Of a DNA stretch of 6,765 bases, positions 1-6,243 are shown in pieces. This stretch comes from Candidatus Coatesiibacteriota bacterium (GTDB lineage: Bacteria > B130-G9), in NCBI GenBank assembly GCA_016929465.1, contig JAFGIT010000342.1, positions 1 through 6,765 on the forward strand, written 5' to 3'. The position numbers and the translations under genes are program-made. The notes beneath the pieces are model-generated. The model was not told where the DNA came from. It ran no database searches and saw nothing but the letters and a program-made list of their open reading frames with translations. Position 1 is the first letter of the stretch. Every line of letters begins with the position of its first letter.

Positions 1-1155
1 GAATGCCATGGTCAGCACTGCGACCTTGGGCCTCACACTCGTTGTCTTGAAGCTTGCGACGAACCAGGCGATAGCGACACCCGCGAAGACCGTGAGTATG
101 GGAGTGACTGGCAGGATATTCCTCGGGAATGCGGCCCGTGCGGATGAGAAGAGGATCAGGTGCGGTATGGCGAACGTCATGGCGACAGCCAGGTATCTCC
201 TCCCACTTCGGAAGGTGAAACTGACTATGATCCCGAATAGGGCGAAGCCAGCGGCAATATACCCGATGTCTCCGAGCATCGCTCGAAGATGGAAGACTAT
301 TCCCCCCGGATTCTCCGATGCAGTGTTGATTATTCCCAGGTTGCCAGCTTTGAAATAGTGCAGAGCCTCGAAGCGGAGGTGGTCGAAGAGGGTCGGTAGG
401 TCGAATATCGCCCCTATATTGAGTGCAGCGAATACGACCGTCGCCACCACGGCGGGGATGGCGAGTCGCGTCCTCCTCCTCAGACTGCTTTTGATGGTGC
501 AGGCAGCAATCAAGACCGGAATTATCGCAAGGACGCCGGTGTATTTGAATGAGGCGGCGACGGCTGAGAACGCCGCTGCCCATGCGTTAAGCCGCATCGA
601 CTCTCGCTCGATGCTCAGCATTGCGAATAGTAGCGCGAGTTGGATGAAGAGCACAAGGGATGCATCGGGCGTTGCGTAGTGGCTGTGAAGAGTGCTCAAA
701 GACCCGAACGCCGAGACCACTGCGGCAGGAATTGCGGCGTCCTTTCGGATTGCCATCGCAGTCTTTGTTACCACCAAGACCGTCAATGCGCCAGATAGGG
801 CGGAGATGAGCCTCGCGTAGGGAAGATAGTCCTGGACCCTCAAATCGGTGAGCTTGGCGAAGAGGCCAGAGGCATTTCCTACGATATAGGCTGCACTGGC
901 GGCCAGGTAGTGCGACAACACCGAGAGCGAAGGATAGTAATAGAATTGCGGGCACAGATTCCCTGAAAAGAGCCCCTTCAGCACTGACAGTGCCACGTTA
1001 CGCTCGTCGTGGTGAATGACTGCGGGAAGGGCCCATTTGAGCCCCCATACGCGCAGCGCAAGACCAGCCAAGAAAATCGCTGCGACGATGATGCCTCTCC
1101 AGCGAGAGCGTCTATCTTCTGCTGTAACAAGATTGAGTTCGAGTTGATCGGGCAT
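1..1155 (-). CDS. GT-C membrane glycosyltransferase (PMT/ArnT-like), C-terminus cut by window edge
   Basis: The reading frame is open from an ATG at 1155 to base 1. It gives 385 residues, and the C-terminus lies outside the window. The product is polytopic: a hydrophilic N-terminus (about residues 1-20) is followed by a first membrane helix (about 21-38) and then many more. The first extracytoplasmic loop contains HHDE (48-51). In the PMT/ArnT (GT39-like) superfamily an acidic residue here is the catalytic base, so D50 is the likely one. Other family-like features are a Tyr-rich YYYPSL stretch (72-77), HSHYATPD (157-164), SFKYTG (202-207) and a late PRNILPV segment. Members of this superfamily transfer sugars from polyprenyl-phosphate donors on the outer face of the membrane; the acceptor cannot be read here. 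The start is fixed because the preceding in-frame codons run back to the TGA of the upstream gene, with no other ATG, GTG or TTG between. The ribosome site is weak (AAGAG about 12 bases upstream). The 21-base gap to the GT-B gene suggests co-transcription. Confidence 0.88.
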   Translation of the reverse strand, partial: MPDQLELNLVTAEDRRSRWRGIIVAAIFLAGLALRVWGLKWALPAVIHHDERNVALSVLKGLFSGNLCPQFYYYPSLSVLSHYLAASAAYIVGNASGLFAKLTDLRVQDYLPYARLISALSGALTVLVVTKTAMAIRKDAAIPAAVVSAFGSLSTLHSHYATPDASLVLFIQLALLFAMLSIERESMRLNAWAAAFSAVAASFKYTGVLAIIPVLIAACTIKSSLRRRTRLAIPAVVATVVFAALNIGAIFDLPTLFDHLRFEALHYFKAGNLGIINTASENPGGIVFHLRAMLGDIGYIAAGFALFGIIVSFTFRSGRRYLAVAMTFAIPHLILFSSARAAFPRNILPVTPILTVFAGVAIAWFVASFKTTSVRPKVAVLTMAF

Positions 1156-1176
1156 ATCTGATGAGGCTCTTGGATG

Positions 1177-2451
1177 TCACTTACTATCTGGACGGTTCTT
1201 GCTTAGAGCCGCCTCGAAGTCCGCCCACATGTTTTCGACCATGTTCTCCCAGGAAGACGAGCGTGCCAGCTCAAAGCCCCGCTCTATAGCGTCCTCATTC
1301 GGCTTCTCGAGTGCTCTCTCGACGGCCGACGCGAATTCATCGGCTGTCGAAACAATATCGATGATGCCCGAGTAGAATTTCACCACGTCAGGGATCGCAG
1401 TCGATATGACTGGAGTCCGCGAGGCCAGATATTCGAGCGCCTTCGTGGGGTGAATGTGAAGCGTGAGCTTGTTCAGCACAAACGGTAGAATGGCCACGTC
1501 GAATCTTGCCAGATAGGCTGGCAACTCAGAGTAATCGACGAGGCCGGGTAGAATGATATTGCCGGTTGTTTCGAGCTCCGAACGCTGCCTGCTCGAGAGC
1601 CAGGGGCCGGCAAGCAAGAAATTCCATTCTGGATAAGCACGGGCCACGGCGAAAATCATGTCGAAGTCCAGCCTATCATCGACCGCACCAAAATAGCCGA
1701 TGACCGGGCCCTCGACCTCCGATAGGGCGGCGGGGACAGGCAAACTCCCACCCAATGCGCTGCTGAAATGGTCGAACTCTACCCCGCACGGATAATACTT
1801 GATGTCAGGGGCGAATTCAGCTTTGCGCTCGGCGAGCGCGTTCGTGCCGGCAAACACGACATCTGCGCTCTCCAAGAGCCGCCTTTCCAGCTCCATCGTC
1901 TCGCGCCGCGCGAATCCGAATGCCGAATGCTCGTCCATTATGTCATAGACGACTGCCGCGTGGTCGAGCGAATCGATAATCGGGGCAAATCGCGGTGCAT
2001 AGAACCACAGGACCGGTCGGCCATCAGCATCAATTCTCGGGAGGGCGGCCGATATAAGAGAGCTAATCGTCTTCAGGTTAATTCGGTAAATGCCCTTGAT
2101 GGCCCTTTCGAACGGCAAGAGCAGCGGAGCCAGCAGATGAACACCTTTCGCCCCATCTGATGGGGTGAATTCGCTCTTAGATTTCCGTCTCGCAAGCTCC
2201 GACGCATATCTCGGCCATACGTATAGGACCGGGTGGCGATTGGCGATTCTGACCGCGATCTGCTGCGGCCTCTGCCACAGCCCAGCAAAGGGATGAGTGG
2301 AGATGAAAACGAAGGCCCTCCTGCAGGCATCTGAGCCAGGATGGCAGGAATCACATGCGGCAAATCTGGCCCGGAATGCGACAGCAAGCGCCCCGATCGA
2401 ATAGAAGAGCAGTCTAATGATGTATCTGAGCTTGAGGAATGTGAGATTCAT
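1177..2451 (-). CDS. GT-B fold glycosyltransferase (GT4/GT1-like) with N-terminal hydrophobic segment
   Basis: A complete 424-residue protein. The N-terminal Rossmann domain begins near residue 46 and carries the family-like HPFAGLWQRPQQIA (53-66) and YDIMDEHSAF (169-178). After a linker, the C-terminal nucleotide-sugar domain starts at PVIGYFGAVDDR (249-260). It contains LLAGP (279-283) and HPTKALEYLASRTPVIST (334-351), the donor-binding region of GT4-type enzymes, with E340 in the position of the second Glu of the usual EX7E motif. The likely role is cytoplasmic transfer of a sugar from a nucleotide donor during glycan or exopolysaccharide assembly; donor and acceptor are unknown. Before the catalytic part lies a hydrophobic stretch (about 10-26) and a Cys-rich piece (C33, C36, C43). 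No ATG, GTG or TTG codon occurs between the start and residue 46, so this extension is probably real and may tether the enzyme to the membrane. The ribosome site is poor. The next gene follows after 21 bases. Confidence 0.87.
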   Translation of the reverse strand: MNLTFLKLRYIIRLLFYSIGALAVAFRARFAACDSCHPGSDACRRAFVFISTHPFAGLWQRPQQIAVRIANRHPVLYVWPRYASELARRKSKSEFTPSDGAKGVHLLAPLLLPFERAIKGIYRINLKTISSLISAALPRIDADGRPVLWFYAPRFAPIIDSLDHAAVVYDIMDEHSAFGFARRETMELERRLLESADVVFAGTNALAERKAEFAPDIKYYPCGVEFDHFSSALGGSLPVPAALSEVEGPVIGYFGAVDDRLDFDMIFAVARAYPEWNFLLAGPWLSSRQRSELETTGNIILPGLVDYSELPAYLARFDVAILPFVLNKLTLHIHPTKALEYLASRTPVISTAIPDVVKFYSGIIDIVSTADEFASAVERALEKPNEDAIERGFELARSSSWENMVENMWADFEAALSKNRPDSK

Positions 2452-2468
2452 AGCATCCCGATCTTTGC

Positions 2469-2481
2469 ACGGCTGCGCCGT
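2469..2481. repeat. small 5-bp hairpin just upstream of the GT-B gene
   Basis: ACGGC (2469-2473) and GCCGT (2477-2481) form a perfect 5-base inverted repeat with a 3-base loop, TGC. On the minus strand it ends 17 bases before the ATG at 2451, so it would sit in the leader of the GT-B message close to the ribosome site. The repeat is short and could be chance. It is recorded because it lies in the same 168-base gap as the larger hairpin at 2547-2575. Confidence 0.25.
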
Positions 2482-2546
2482 TGAAACAAGGATTTAGTGA
2501 TGCTTGCGCTGATTTCGCTCTTCCCGCTCCGAGGAGAATTTTCCGA

Positions 2547-2575
2547 ATAGCGACCTTGCCCACTGCGGTCGCTAT
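2547..2575 (-). promoter_or_regulatory. 9-bp perfect inverted repeat between STAS and GT-B genes (RNA hairpin candidate)
   Basis: ATAGCGACC (2547-2555) is the exact reverse complement of GGTCGCTAT (2567-2575), leaving an 11-base loop. It lies about 45 bases after the STAS stop codon and about 95 bases before the GT-B start. On the minus strand the sequence after the stem is TCGGAAAATT, with no run of T, so a standard intrinsic terminator is not supported. Possible roles are an mRNA-stabilising or processing hairpin that sets different levels for the genes on either side, an attenuator, or a dyad binding site for a DNA-binding protein. The dyad is seen directly; the role is inference. Confidence 0.5.
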
Positions 2576-2619
2576 GACACAGCTCAGATGATGGTGTGCG
2601 GTCCCCTGCTGGCTATCTG

Positions 2620-2994
2620 CTAGGCCATTGCCCAAGCGGACGGAGGCGGATTATCGAGCCGACGCAAGGCCTCCTTCTCGGTCGGCATGATCAGAATGTG
2701 GTCGCTGAGCCCATAGACCTTCAGCATCTCGGCCGCATCCGCCTGCGGGACCGTCAATATCAGCGTCCCATCGCAAAGGGCCACGTCATGACGTATAGCC
2801 TCGAGCAGCATGATGCCGTCAGGCGTCATACTCACGACCCCAGTCAGGTTCAGCACTATGCTCCGAAAGCCAGTCGCAATCGACTCCCCGACTCTCCTAT
2901 GGAGCTCAAATGTAGCTCCCTCGTCCAGAATTCCCTCTGCCATCAAGACTGCAGCCGAGCCCTCTGTCCGAAACTCCACCGAAAGCTTCTTCAT
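2620..2994 (-). CDS. STAS-domain protein, anti-sigma-factor-antagonist-like (SpoIIAA family)
   Basis: A 124-residue single-domain protein, close to the usual size of SpoIIAA/RsbV-type STAS proteins. The central RSIVLNLTGV (44-53) matches the conserved strand RHIVLNL of SpoIIAA, and the end AAEMLKVYGLSDHILIMPTEKEAL (in two parts, 87-98 and 99-110) matches its C-terminal helix and strand. Family members switch partners by phosphorylation: unphosphorylated they bind an anti-sigma factor or other partner, and an HPK-like kinase phosphorylates a Ser in DSSG. Here that tetrapeptide reads TPDG (57-60), so D59 sits at the phosphorylated Ser. The protein therefore cannot be controlled by Ser phosphorylation at that site and may mimic the phosphorylated form. 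No kinase, phosphatase or sigma factor is encoded in the window. The gene lies between glycosyltransferase genes, so a role in controlling glycan synthesis is plausible but unproven. The start has a good ribosome site (GGGAGAG). Confidence 0.87.
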   Translation of the reverse strand: MKKLSVEFRTEGSAAVLMAEGILDEGATFELHRRVGESIATGFRSIVLNLTGVVSMTPDGIMLLEAIRHDVALCDGTLILTVPQADAAEMLKVYGLSDHILIMPTEKEALRRLDNPPPSAWAMA

Positions 2995-3000
2995 AAGTTA

Positions 3001-3008
3001 TCTCTCCC
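3001..3008 (-). promoter_or_regulatory. ribosome binding site of the STAS gene
   Basis: On the minus strand GGGAGAGA (3008 to 3001) precedes the ATG at 2994 by 6 bases. It is one of only two clear Shine-Dalgarno sequences in the window; the glycosyltransferase genes have weak ones or none. This supports the ATG at 2994 and suggests the STAS protein is translated more strongly than its neighbours. Confidence 0.65.
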
Positions 3009-3140
3009 GCCTTTAGTATCGAATGCAGGGCGAATTGGTTTAGCCGGATGTTTTGGGCAGGTGAGCTCCGATTGTCTCAAATCCAGCAGAATACTGAGGC
3101 GGTTTTATCGGAGTGATATGTATCTATGCAGCATGTAGTA

Positions 3141-3171
3141 GGCGGCGTGAATTAAACCACTATATGCCGCC
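3141..3171 (-). promoter_or_regulatory. bulged GC-rich hairpin in the gap between the TPR glycosyltransferase and STAS genes
   Basis: GGCGGC (3141-3146) pairs with GCCGCC (3166-3171), and the adjacent GTG (3147-3149) pairs with CAC (3158-3160). This makes a 9-bp stem with an 8-base loop and a 5-base bulge (TATAT, 3161-3165). It lies 70 bases downstream of the stop codon of the 609-residue protein and about 150 bases before the STAS start. On the minus strand no T-run follows, so it is not a typical terminator. The rest of this 247-base gap (2995-3241) holds no reading frame, tRNA or promoter pair that I can support. Confidence 0.4.
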
Positions 3172-3241
3172 CAGAGGGCCTCATATCATCTTGAAGCAGA
3201 ATTCCCTATGGCCGCAGAGGAAGATGTGAGTTTTGGCGGGA

Positions 3242-5071
3242 TCAGTTCGGGCTGCCGTCCTCGCCCGATTGCAGGCGACGCATATCCCGCATTGCCCGGT
3301 CGATCTCAGTGACATCCGGGGCCAGGCTATGAGCTTTCTCGAGCACTCGAATTGCAGTATCAATTTCTCCCCTTCGCTGCAGCAGGTCAGCCATTATTAT
3401 AAGGCAGTCAACGTTATCGGGGTATAATCTCAATCCGCCGTCAATGGCGACAATCGCAGCATCGGTTTTTCCTGCGGTAGCGAGTGCACCAGCCAGCTTG
3501 ATGAAATCCCCTACATCAGGCTCCGGCACCTCCGTGGCTCGAGAGTAGTCCCGTATCGCTCGCCCGAGATCACCCTCGCTCAAATCTATATCTCCCATCA
3601 TCGCGTACAGGCGCCCATCCTCGGGATATCGCTCGATCCCCCGCTCCAAAATCTGGCGGGCGGCCCCCGTCTCGCCAGATGTGGCATAGAGCTTCGCAAA
3701 GTGGGAGATTTCCATCCGCTTCTCATGCGGCTGCGTCGTTGCAATGGGAAGAATCGCGAAGACCGAGACCAGGATGATGAATGCCGTGAGATGTCGCCAA
3801 TTCCTTTCCTTGACGGTCTCTACGGCGTATGACAAGGCAGCTCCGGAGAACACGAACAGCAACGGAGTCAGGGCGATCCGATACCGACCGACCACAAAGA
3901 ACATCGCGATGGATGCCACATAGAATGTGAATAACGCTGCAACGAGCCGATATTCCCCTCCCTCGCGAAACGCCATGAATAAACCGAACAGGCCGAACGG
4001 TATCATGATGGCGAATGAGAGCGGGAGAATCCGCAAGAGAAAGGACTCCTCGCGCGCGACCGTGTAGGAGTAAATCTGAGGTATCTCCCTCGCCCCGAGA
4101 AAGAGCACGCACTTGCGGAGCAAACGAAAGGCGAAATCACACCACCTGCCGCTTGCGCTATCCAGCGTTGCCCTGAACCAGAAATTCGATGCCTCTGATG
4201 GCGATAGATTCTTTCCCGTGATAGCCCTTGCGAAGTCCCGACCATCGAGATCTTTGAGAGAGTCGAAGCCGCGAGATTCGTCGTGACCCTCTATCTTGTC
4301 GAAGATGCCGCTCGATTTGGGGTGGTTCCCAATGTAGAAATTGAACCCGGCGTTGGAGCTCAGAAGGACCAGGTCCTTCTCGGCGTGGTAGTTGGCCGCC
4401 GTTACGACCAGAATGGGAATGGCGGCGCCAATGAAGAGCGGCAGCGCGACCTGCAGCAATCTCTGCCTTCTGTTCTCCGATCTCGAAAGGACGAAGAAGA
4501 CTGCCAAGGGCAATACATATAGGAGGACATTTCCTCGGAAAGTGGCCGCAAATCCAAAAACGAGCCCAGTGAATATTGAGAACAGGAAAGATGTCCTTTC
4601 CAGAGCGATGACCAGCAGCATGAGAAAAAGCAGATGAAAGAAGCAGAGCGAACTCTCTGTCACTATCAATCCCTCGGTGAACACAAGGGGGCCGCACAAG
4701 AGGTATGAAATCCCAGCAATCACACCGGTTCTCCCGCCGACTAGTCGGCGCCCTAAAAGGTAGGTCAATCCGCATCCGATCGCGCCAAGAAGGGCCTGCC
4801 AGAGCCTGACGACATTTGGCTGCTCGGTACCTGATAGCCAGTAAATGGCTGCCATGAAGTATGAATATGCGGGGCTCATTCGAAAGACCTCCGTGGGCAC
4901 AATCTGCCCGTTGAGGATCTCTAGCGCACGGCCCTGATAGATCGCGGAGTCGAGTATCACAAGCCTTCCAACGAGTGATTCGCCCGTCTGCAAGAGGTAG
5001 GTCAACCGGATACCTGCCGCAAGCAGAACGAAGAGCACGAAGGCCGCAACGACTCTCGGATTGGACTTCAT
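3242..5071 (-). CDS. GT-C membrane glycosyltransferase (GT39/PMT_2-like) with C-terminal TPR repeats
   Basis: A complete 609-residue two-part protein. Residues 1 to about 440 are polytopic: the first helix is about 7-27, and about ten further hydrophobic segments follow. The first outside loop has LDSAIYQGRALEILNG (40-55), where D41 occupies the catalytic acidic position of the PMT/ArnT superfamily. RMSPAYSYF (64-72), TFRGN (177-181) and NAGFNFYIGNHP (240-251) are typical of this group. From about residue 455 the protein is soluble and built of about four TPR units, for example ILERGIERYPEDGRLYAMMG and AIRVLEKAHSLAPD, which normally mediate protein contacts. The likely role is extracytoplasmic sugar transfer from a polyprenyl-phosphate donor onto a lipid, glycan or protein. 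The TPR tail may recruit a partner or acceptor. An in-frame TAG lies about 55 bases upstream, with no ATG, GTG or TTG between it and the ATG at 5071, so that start is chosen although no Shine-Dalgarno sequence is visible. It heads the glycan cluster after the palindromic repeat gap. Confidence 0.9.
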   Translation of the reverse strand: MKSNPRVVAAFVLFVLLAAGIRLTYLLQTGESLVGRLVILDSAIYQGRALEILNGQIVPTEVFRMSPAYSYFMAAIYWLSGTEQPNVVRLWQALLGAIGCGLTYLLGRRLVGGRTGVIAGISYLLCGPLVFTEGLIVTESSLCFFHLLFLMLLVIALERTSFLFSIFTGLVFGFAATFRGNVLLYVLPLAVFFVLSRSENRRQRLLQVALPLFIGAAIPILVVTAANYHAEKDLVLLSSNAGFNFYIGNHPKSSGIFDKIEGHDESRGFDSLKDLDGRDFARAITGKNLSPSEASNFWFRATLDSASGRWCDFAFRLLRKCVLFLGAREIPQIYSYTVAREESFLLRILPLSFAIMIPFGLFGLFMAFREGGEYRLVAALFTFYVASIAMFFVVGRYRIALTPLLFVFSGAALSYAVETVKERNWRHLTAFIILVSVFAILPIATTQPHEKRMEISHFAKLYATSGETGAARQILERGIERYPEDGRLYAMMGDIDLSEGDLGRAIRDYSRATEVPEPDVGDFIKLAGALATAGKTDAAIVAIDGGLRLYPDNVDCLIIMADLLQRRGEIDTAIRVLEKAHSLAPDVTEIDRAMRDMRRLQSGEDGSPN

Positions 5072-5125
5072 CTCTAAGGCGTCACTTGACTGGAGAGGTT
5101 GTCCAGCTGGTTGGATTCTCGTCCC

Positions 5126-5187
5126 CTAGGGGCGGGGCTTGTCTCCGCCCTATCATATAACCGGGCAGACACAAGGCCTGCCCATAG
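5126..5187. repeat. REP-doublet-like element: two 25-base palindromic units in inverted orientation
   Basis: Unit A (plus strand, 5126-5150) and unit B (minus strand, 5187 to 5163) match at 20 of 25 positions by hand alignment. Each begins CTA, has GGGC near its start, an internal CTTGT and a terminal GCCC, and each folds into a hairpin. In unit A, 5130-5135 pairs with 5145-5150, 5136 and 5144 form a G-T wobble, and 5137 pairs with 5143, leaving the loop CTTGT. Of the five differences, four are two base-paired positions changed on both sides: G-C against A-T at 5134/5146, and G-C against C-G at 5137/5143. The loop is identical. The units are separated by 12 AT-rich bases, TATCATATAACC. This layout is that of REPIN/BIME elements. 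It occupies most of the gap between the dehydrogenase and the first glycosyltransferase. No T-run follows on either strand, so a simple terminator is unlikely. Confidence 0.7.
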
Positions 5188-5241
5188 ATTCGGTCGTATG
5201 ATTCTCGACGCTTGCCGAACTGAAGTCAGCAATCGGAGACC

Positions 5242-6243
5242 CTATCCGTCCAAGACTTCCGGATTCACCGGGAACTTTGGCATCTCGCCCGAAAGCGCGG
5301 CGATCATGTTCTCGGCAGCAAGCTTCGCCATGAGGGAGCGCGTCGCGATTGATGCACTCGCTATATGCGGCGCGAGCACTGCATTAGGCAGAGACAGCAG
5401 CAGCTCATTGACCTTCGGCTCGTTCTCGAACACGTCAAGTCCAGCTGCAGCGATGGTCCCATCCTTTAGCGCCTCCGCGAGCGCCTTCTCATCGACGACA
5501 GGCCCACGCGACGAGTTGATGAGAATTGCGGTCGGCTTCATCGCCTCGAGCTCCTTAGGCCCGATTAGGTGTCTGGTCCCCTCAGTTAGCGGGACATGCA
5601 GCGAGATGAAATCGGAGCGCTTGAATATATCATCTAGCGATGCGAATTCCGCGCCGAGCGCATCCTCATCGGCCTCATCCGCTCGATAGGCATCATGATA
5701 CAGAACCTTCATTCCAAAGCCACGGGCACGCGCCGCCATCCCACGCCCTATCTTGCCGAAACCGACTATCCCGAGCGTCTTCCCGTGAATATCAGCGCCC
5801 AGCATCAGCATCGGGTCCCAGCCTATGAACTTGCCGGCTCTCAGGAACTTGTCCGCCTCGACGACGCGCCTTGCGGCCGCCATTAAAAGGCAAAACGCGA
5901 AGTCGGCGGTCGTGTCGGTCAGAACGCCCGGCGTATTCGTGACGATAATGCCTTTCTCGGTGGCAGCCTTCACATCGATGTTGTTGAATCCGACCGCGTA
6001 ATTCGAGATGCAGACCAGGTCGGTTCCGGCCGCGATCACATCGGCATCGACTGGATCAGTAAGAAGACACAGCAGGCCATCGATGCCAGGGACCTTCTCG
6101 AGCAGCTCTGCCTTGGTTATAGGGCCCTCTGAGTCTCGCACCTCGACATCGAAGTGCTCCTCGAGAAGAGGGATGCCCGGATCGGGTATCAATCTTGTTA
6201 CATAGACCTTCATTCTGACTATTTCGATGTCAAATATGCTCAT
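5242..6243 (-). CDS. D-2-hydroxyacid dehydrogenase, glyoxylate/hydroxypyruvate reductase type
   Basis: A complete 333-residue enzyme of normal family length. It would catalyse NAD(P)H-dependent reduction of a 2-oxoacid such as glyoxylate or hydroxypyruvate to the D-hydroxyacid in the cytoplasm. Substrate-side motifs include NYAVGFNNID (81-90) and NTPGVLTDTTAD (103-114). The nucleotide-binding domain has GFGKIG (161-166). D184 at the end of the following strand (LYHDAY) suggests NADH rather than NADPH. The catalytic triad is present: R246 in NSSRGPVVD, E275 in FENEP and H293 in APHIASAS. The overall pattern is closest to the archaeal-type glyoxylate reductase GyaR, but 2-ketogluconate, hydroxypyruvate or another oxoacid cannot be excluded. 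The ATG at 6243 overlaps the upstream stop as TAATG and has GAGGG 8 bases before it, so it is preferred over the internal Met11, where family similarity begins but no ribosome site is visible. It is probably translationally coupled to the upstream gene. Confidence 0.92.
   Translation of the reverse strand: MSIFDIEIVRMKVYVTRLIPDPGIPLLEEHFDVEVRDSEGPITKAELLEKVPGIDGLLCLLTDPVDADVIAAGTDLVCISNYAVGFNNIDVKAATEKGIIVTNTPGVLTDTTADFAFCLLMAAARRVVEADKFLRAGKFIGWDPMLMLGADIHGKTLGIVGFGKIGRGMAARARGFGMKVLYHDAYRADEADEDALGAEFASLDDIFKRSDFISLHVPLTEGTRHLIGPKELEAMKPTAILINSSRGPVVDEKALAEALKDGTIAAAGLDVFENEPKVNELLLSLPNAVLAPHIASASIATRSLMAKLAAENMIAALSGEMPKFPVNPEVLDG

Noticed and set aside
8-679. Plus-strand open frames opposite the truncated GT-C gene.
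   Set aside because: They are antisense to a continuous 385-codon minus-strand frame whose product has clear PMT/ArnT-like motifs, and they show no domain of their own.
1714-1731. The peptide LSEVEG in the inter-domain linker of the GT-B enzyme, which resembles the translation of a widespread intragenic palindromic repeat (CTGAGCGAAGTCGAAGGG type).
   Set aside because: Here the codons are CTA TCG GAG GTC GAG GGC, which differ from that repeat in five of six codons, and no palindrome surrounds them. The match is best explained as chance in a variable linker.
2451-2500. TTGTTT and AAAGAT, 17 bases apart on the minus strand, as a possible sigma-70 promoter for the GT-B gene.
   Set aside because: The -10 candidate matches only three of six consensus positions, which is expected by chance.
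2414-2635. A 73-codon open frame on the minus strand spanning the gap between the STAS and GT-B genes.
   Set aside because: It overlaps both neighbours in another frame, has no ribosome site or recognisable domain, and contains the 9-bp dyad. It is most likely non-coding.
5148-5170. TATGAT on the minus strand within the spacer of the palindromic doublet, looking like a -10 box for the TPR glycosyltransferase gene.
   Set aside because: No -35-like hexamer occurs 16-18 bases upstream; the nearest, TTGTGT, is only 11 bases away. The AT-rich spacer is better explained as part of the repeat element.
5130-5183. The two GC-rich hairpins as a pair of rho-independent terminators.
   Set aside because: Neither hairpin is followed by a T-run on either strand. 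The matching units in opposite orientation fit a REP doublet better.
5099-5689. A 196-codon plus-strand open frame opposite the dehydrogenase gene.
   Set aside because: Its Ser/Ala-rich product is typical of antisense translation of a GC-rich gene. The minus-strand frame has the full catalytic set of a dehydrogenase.
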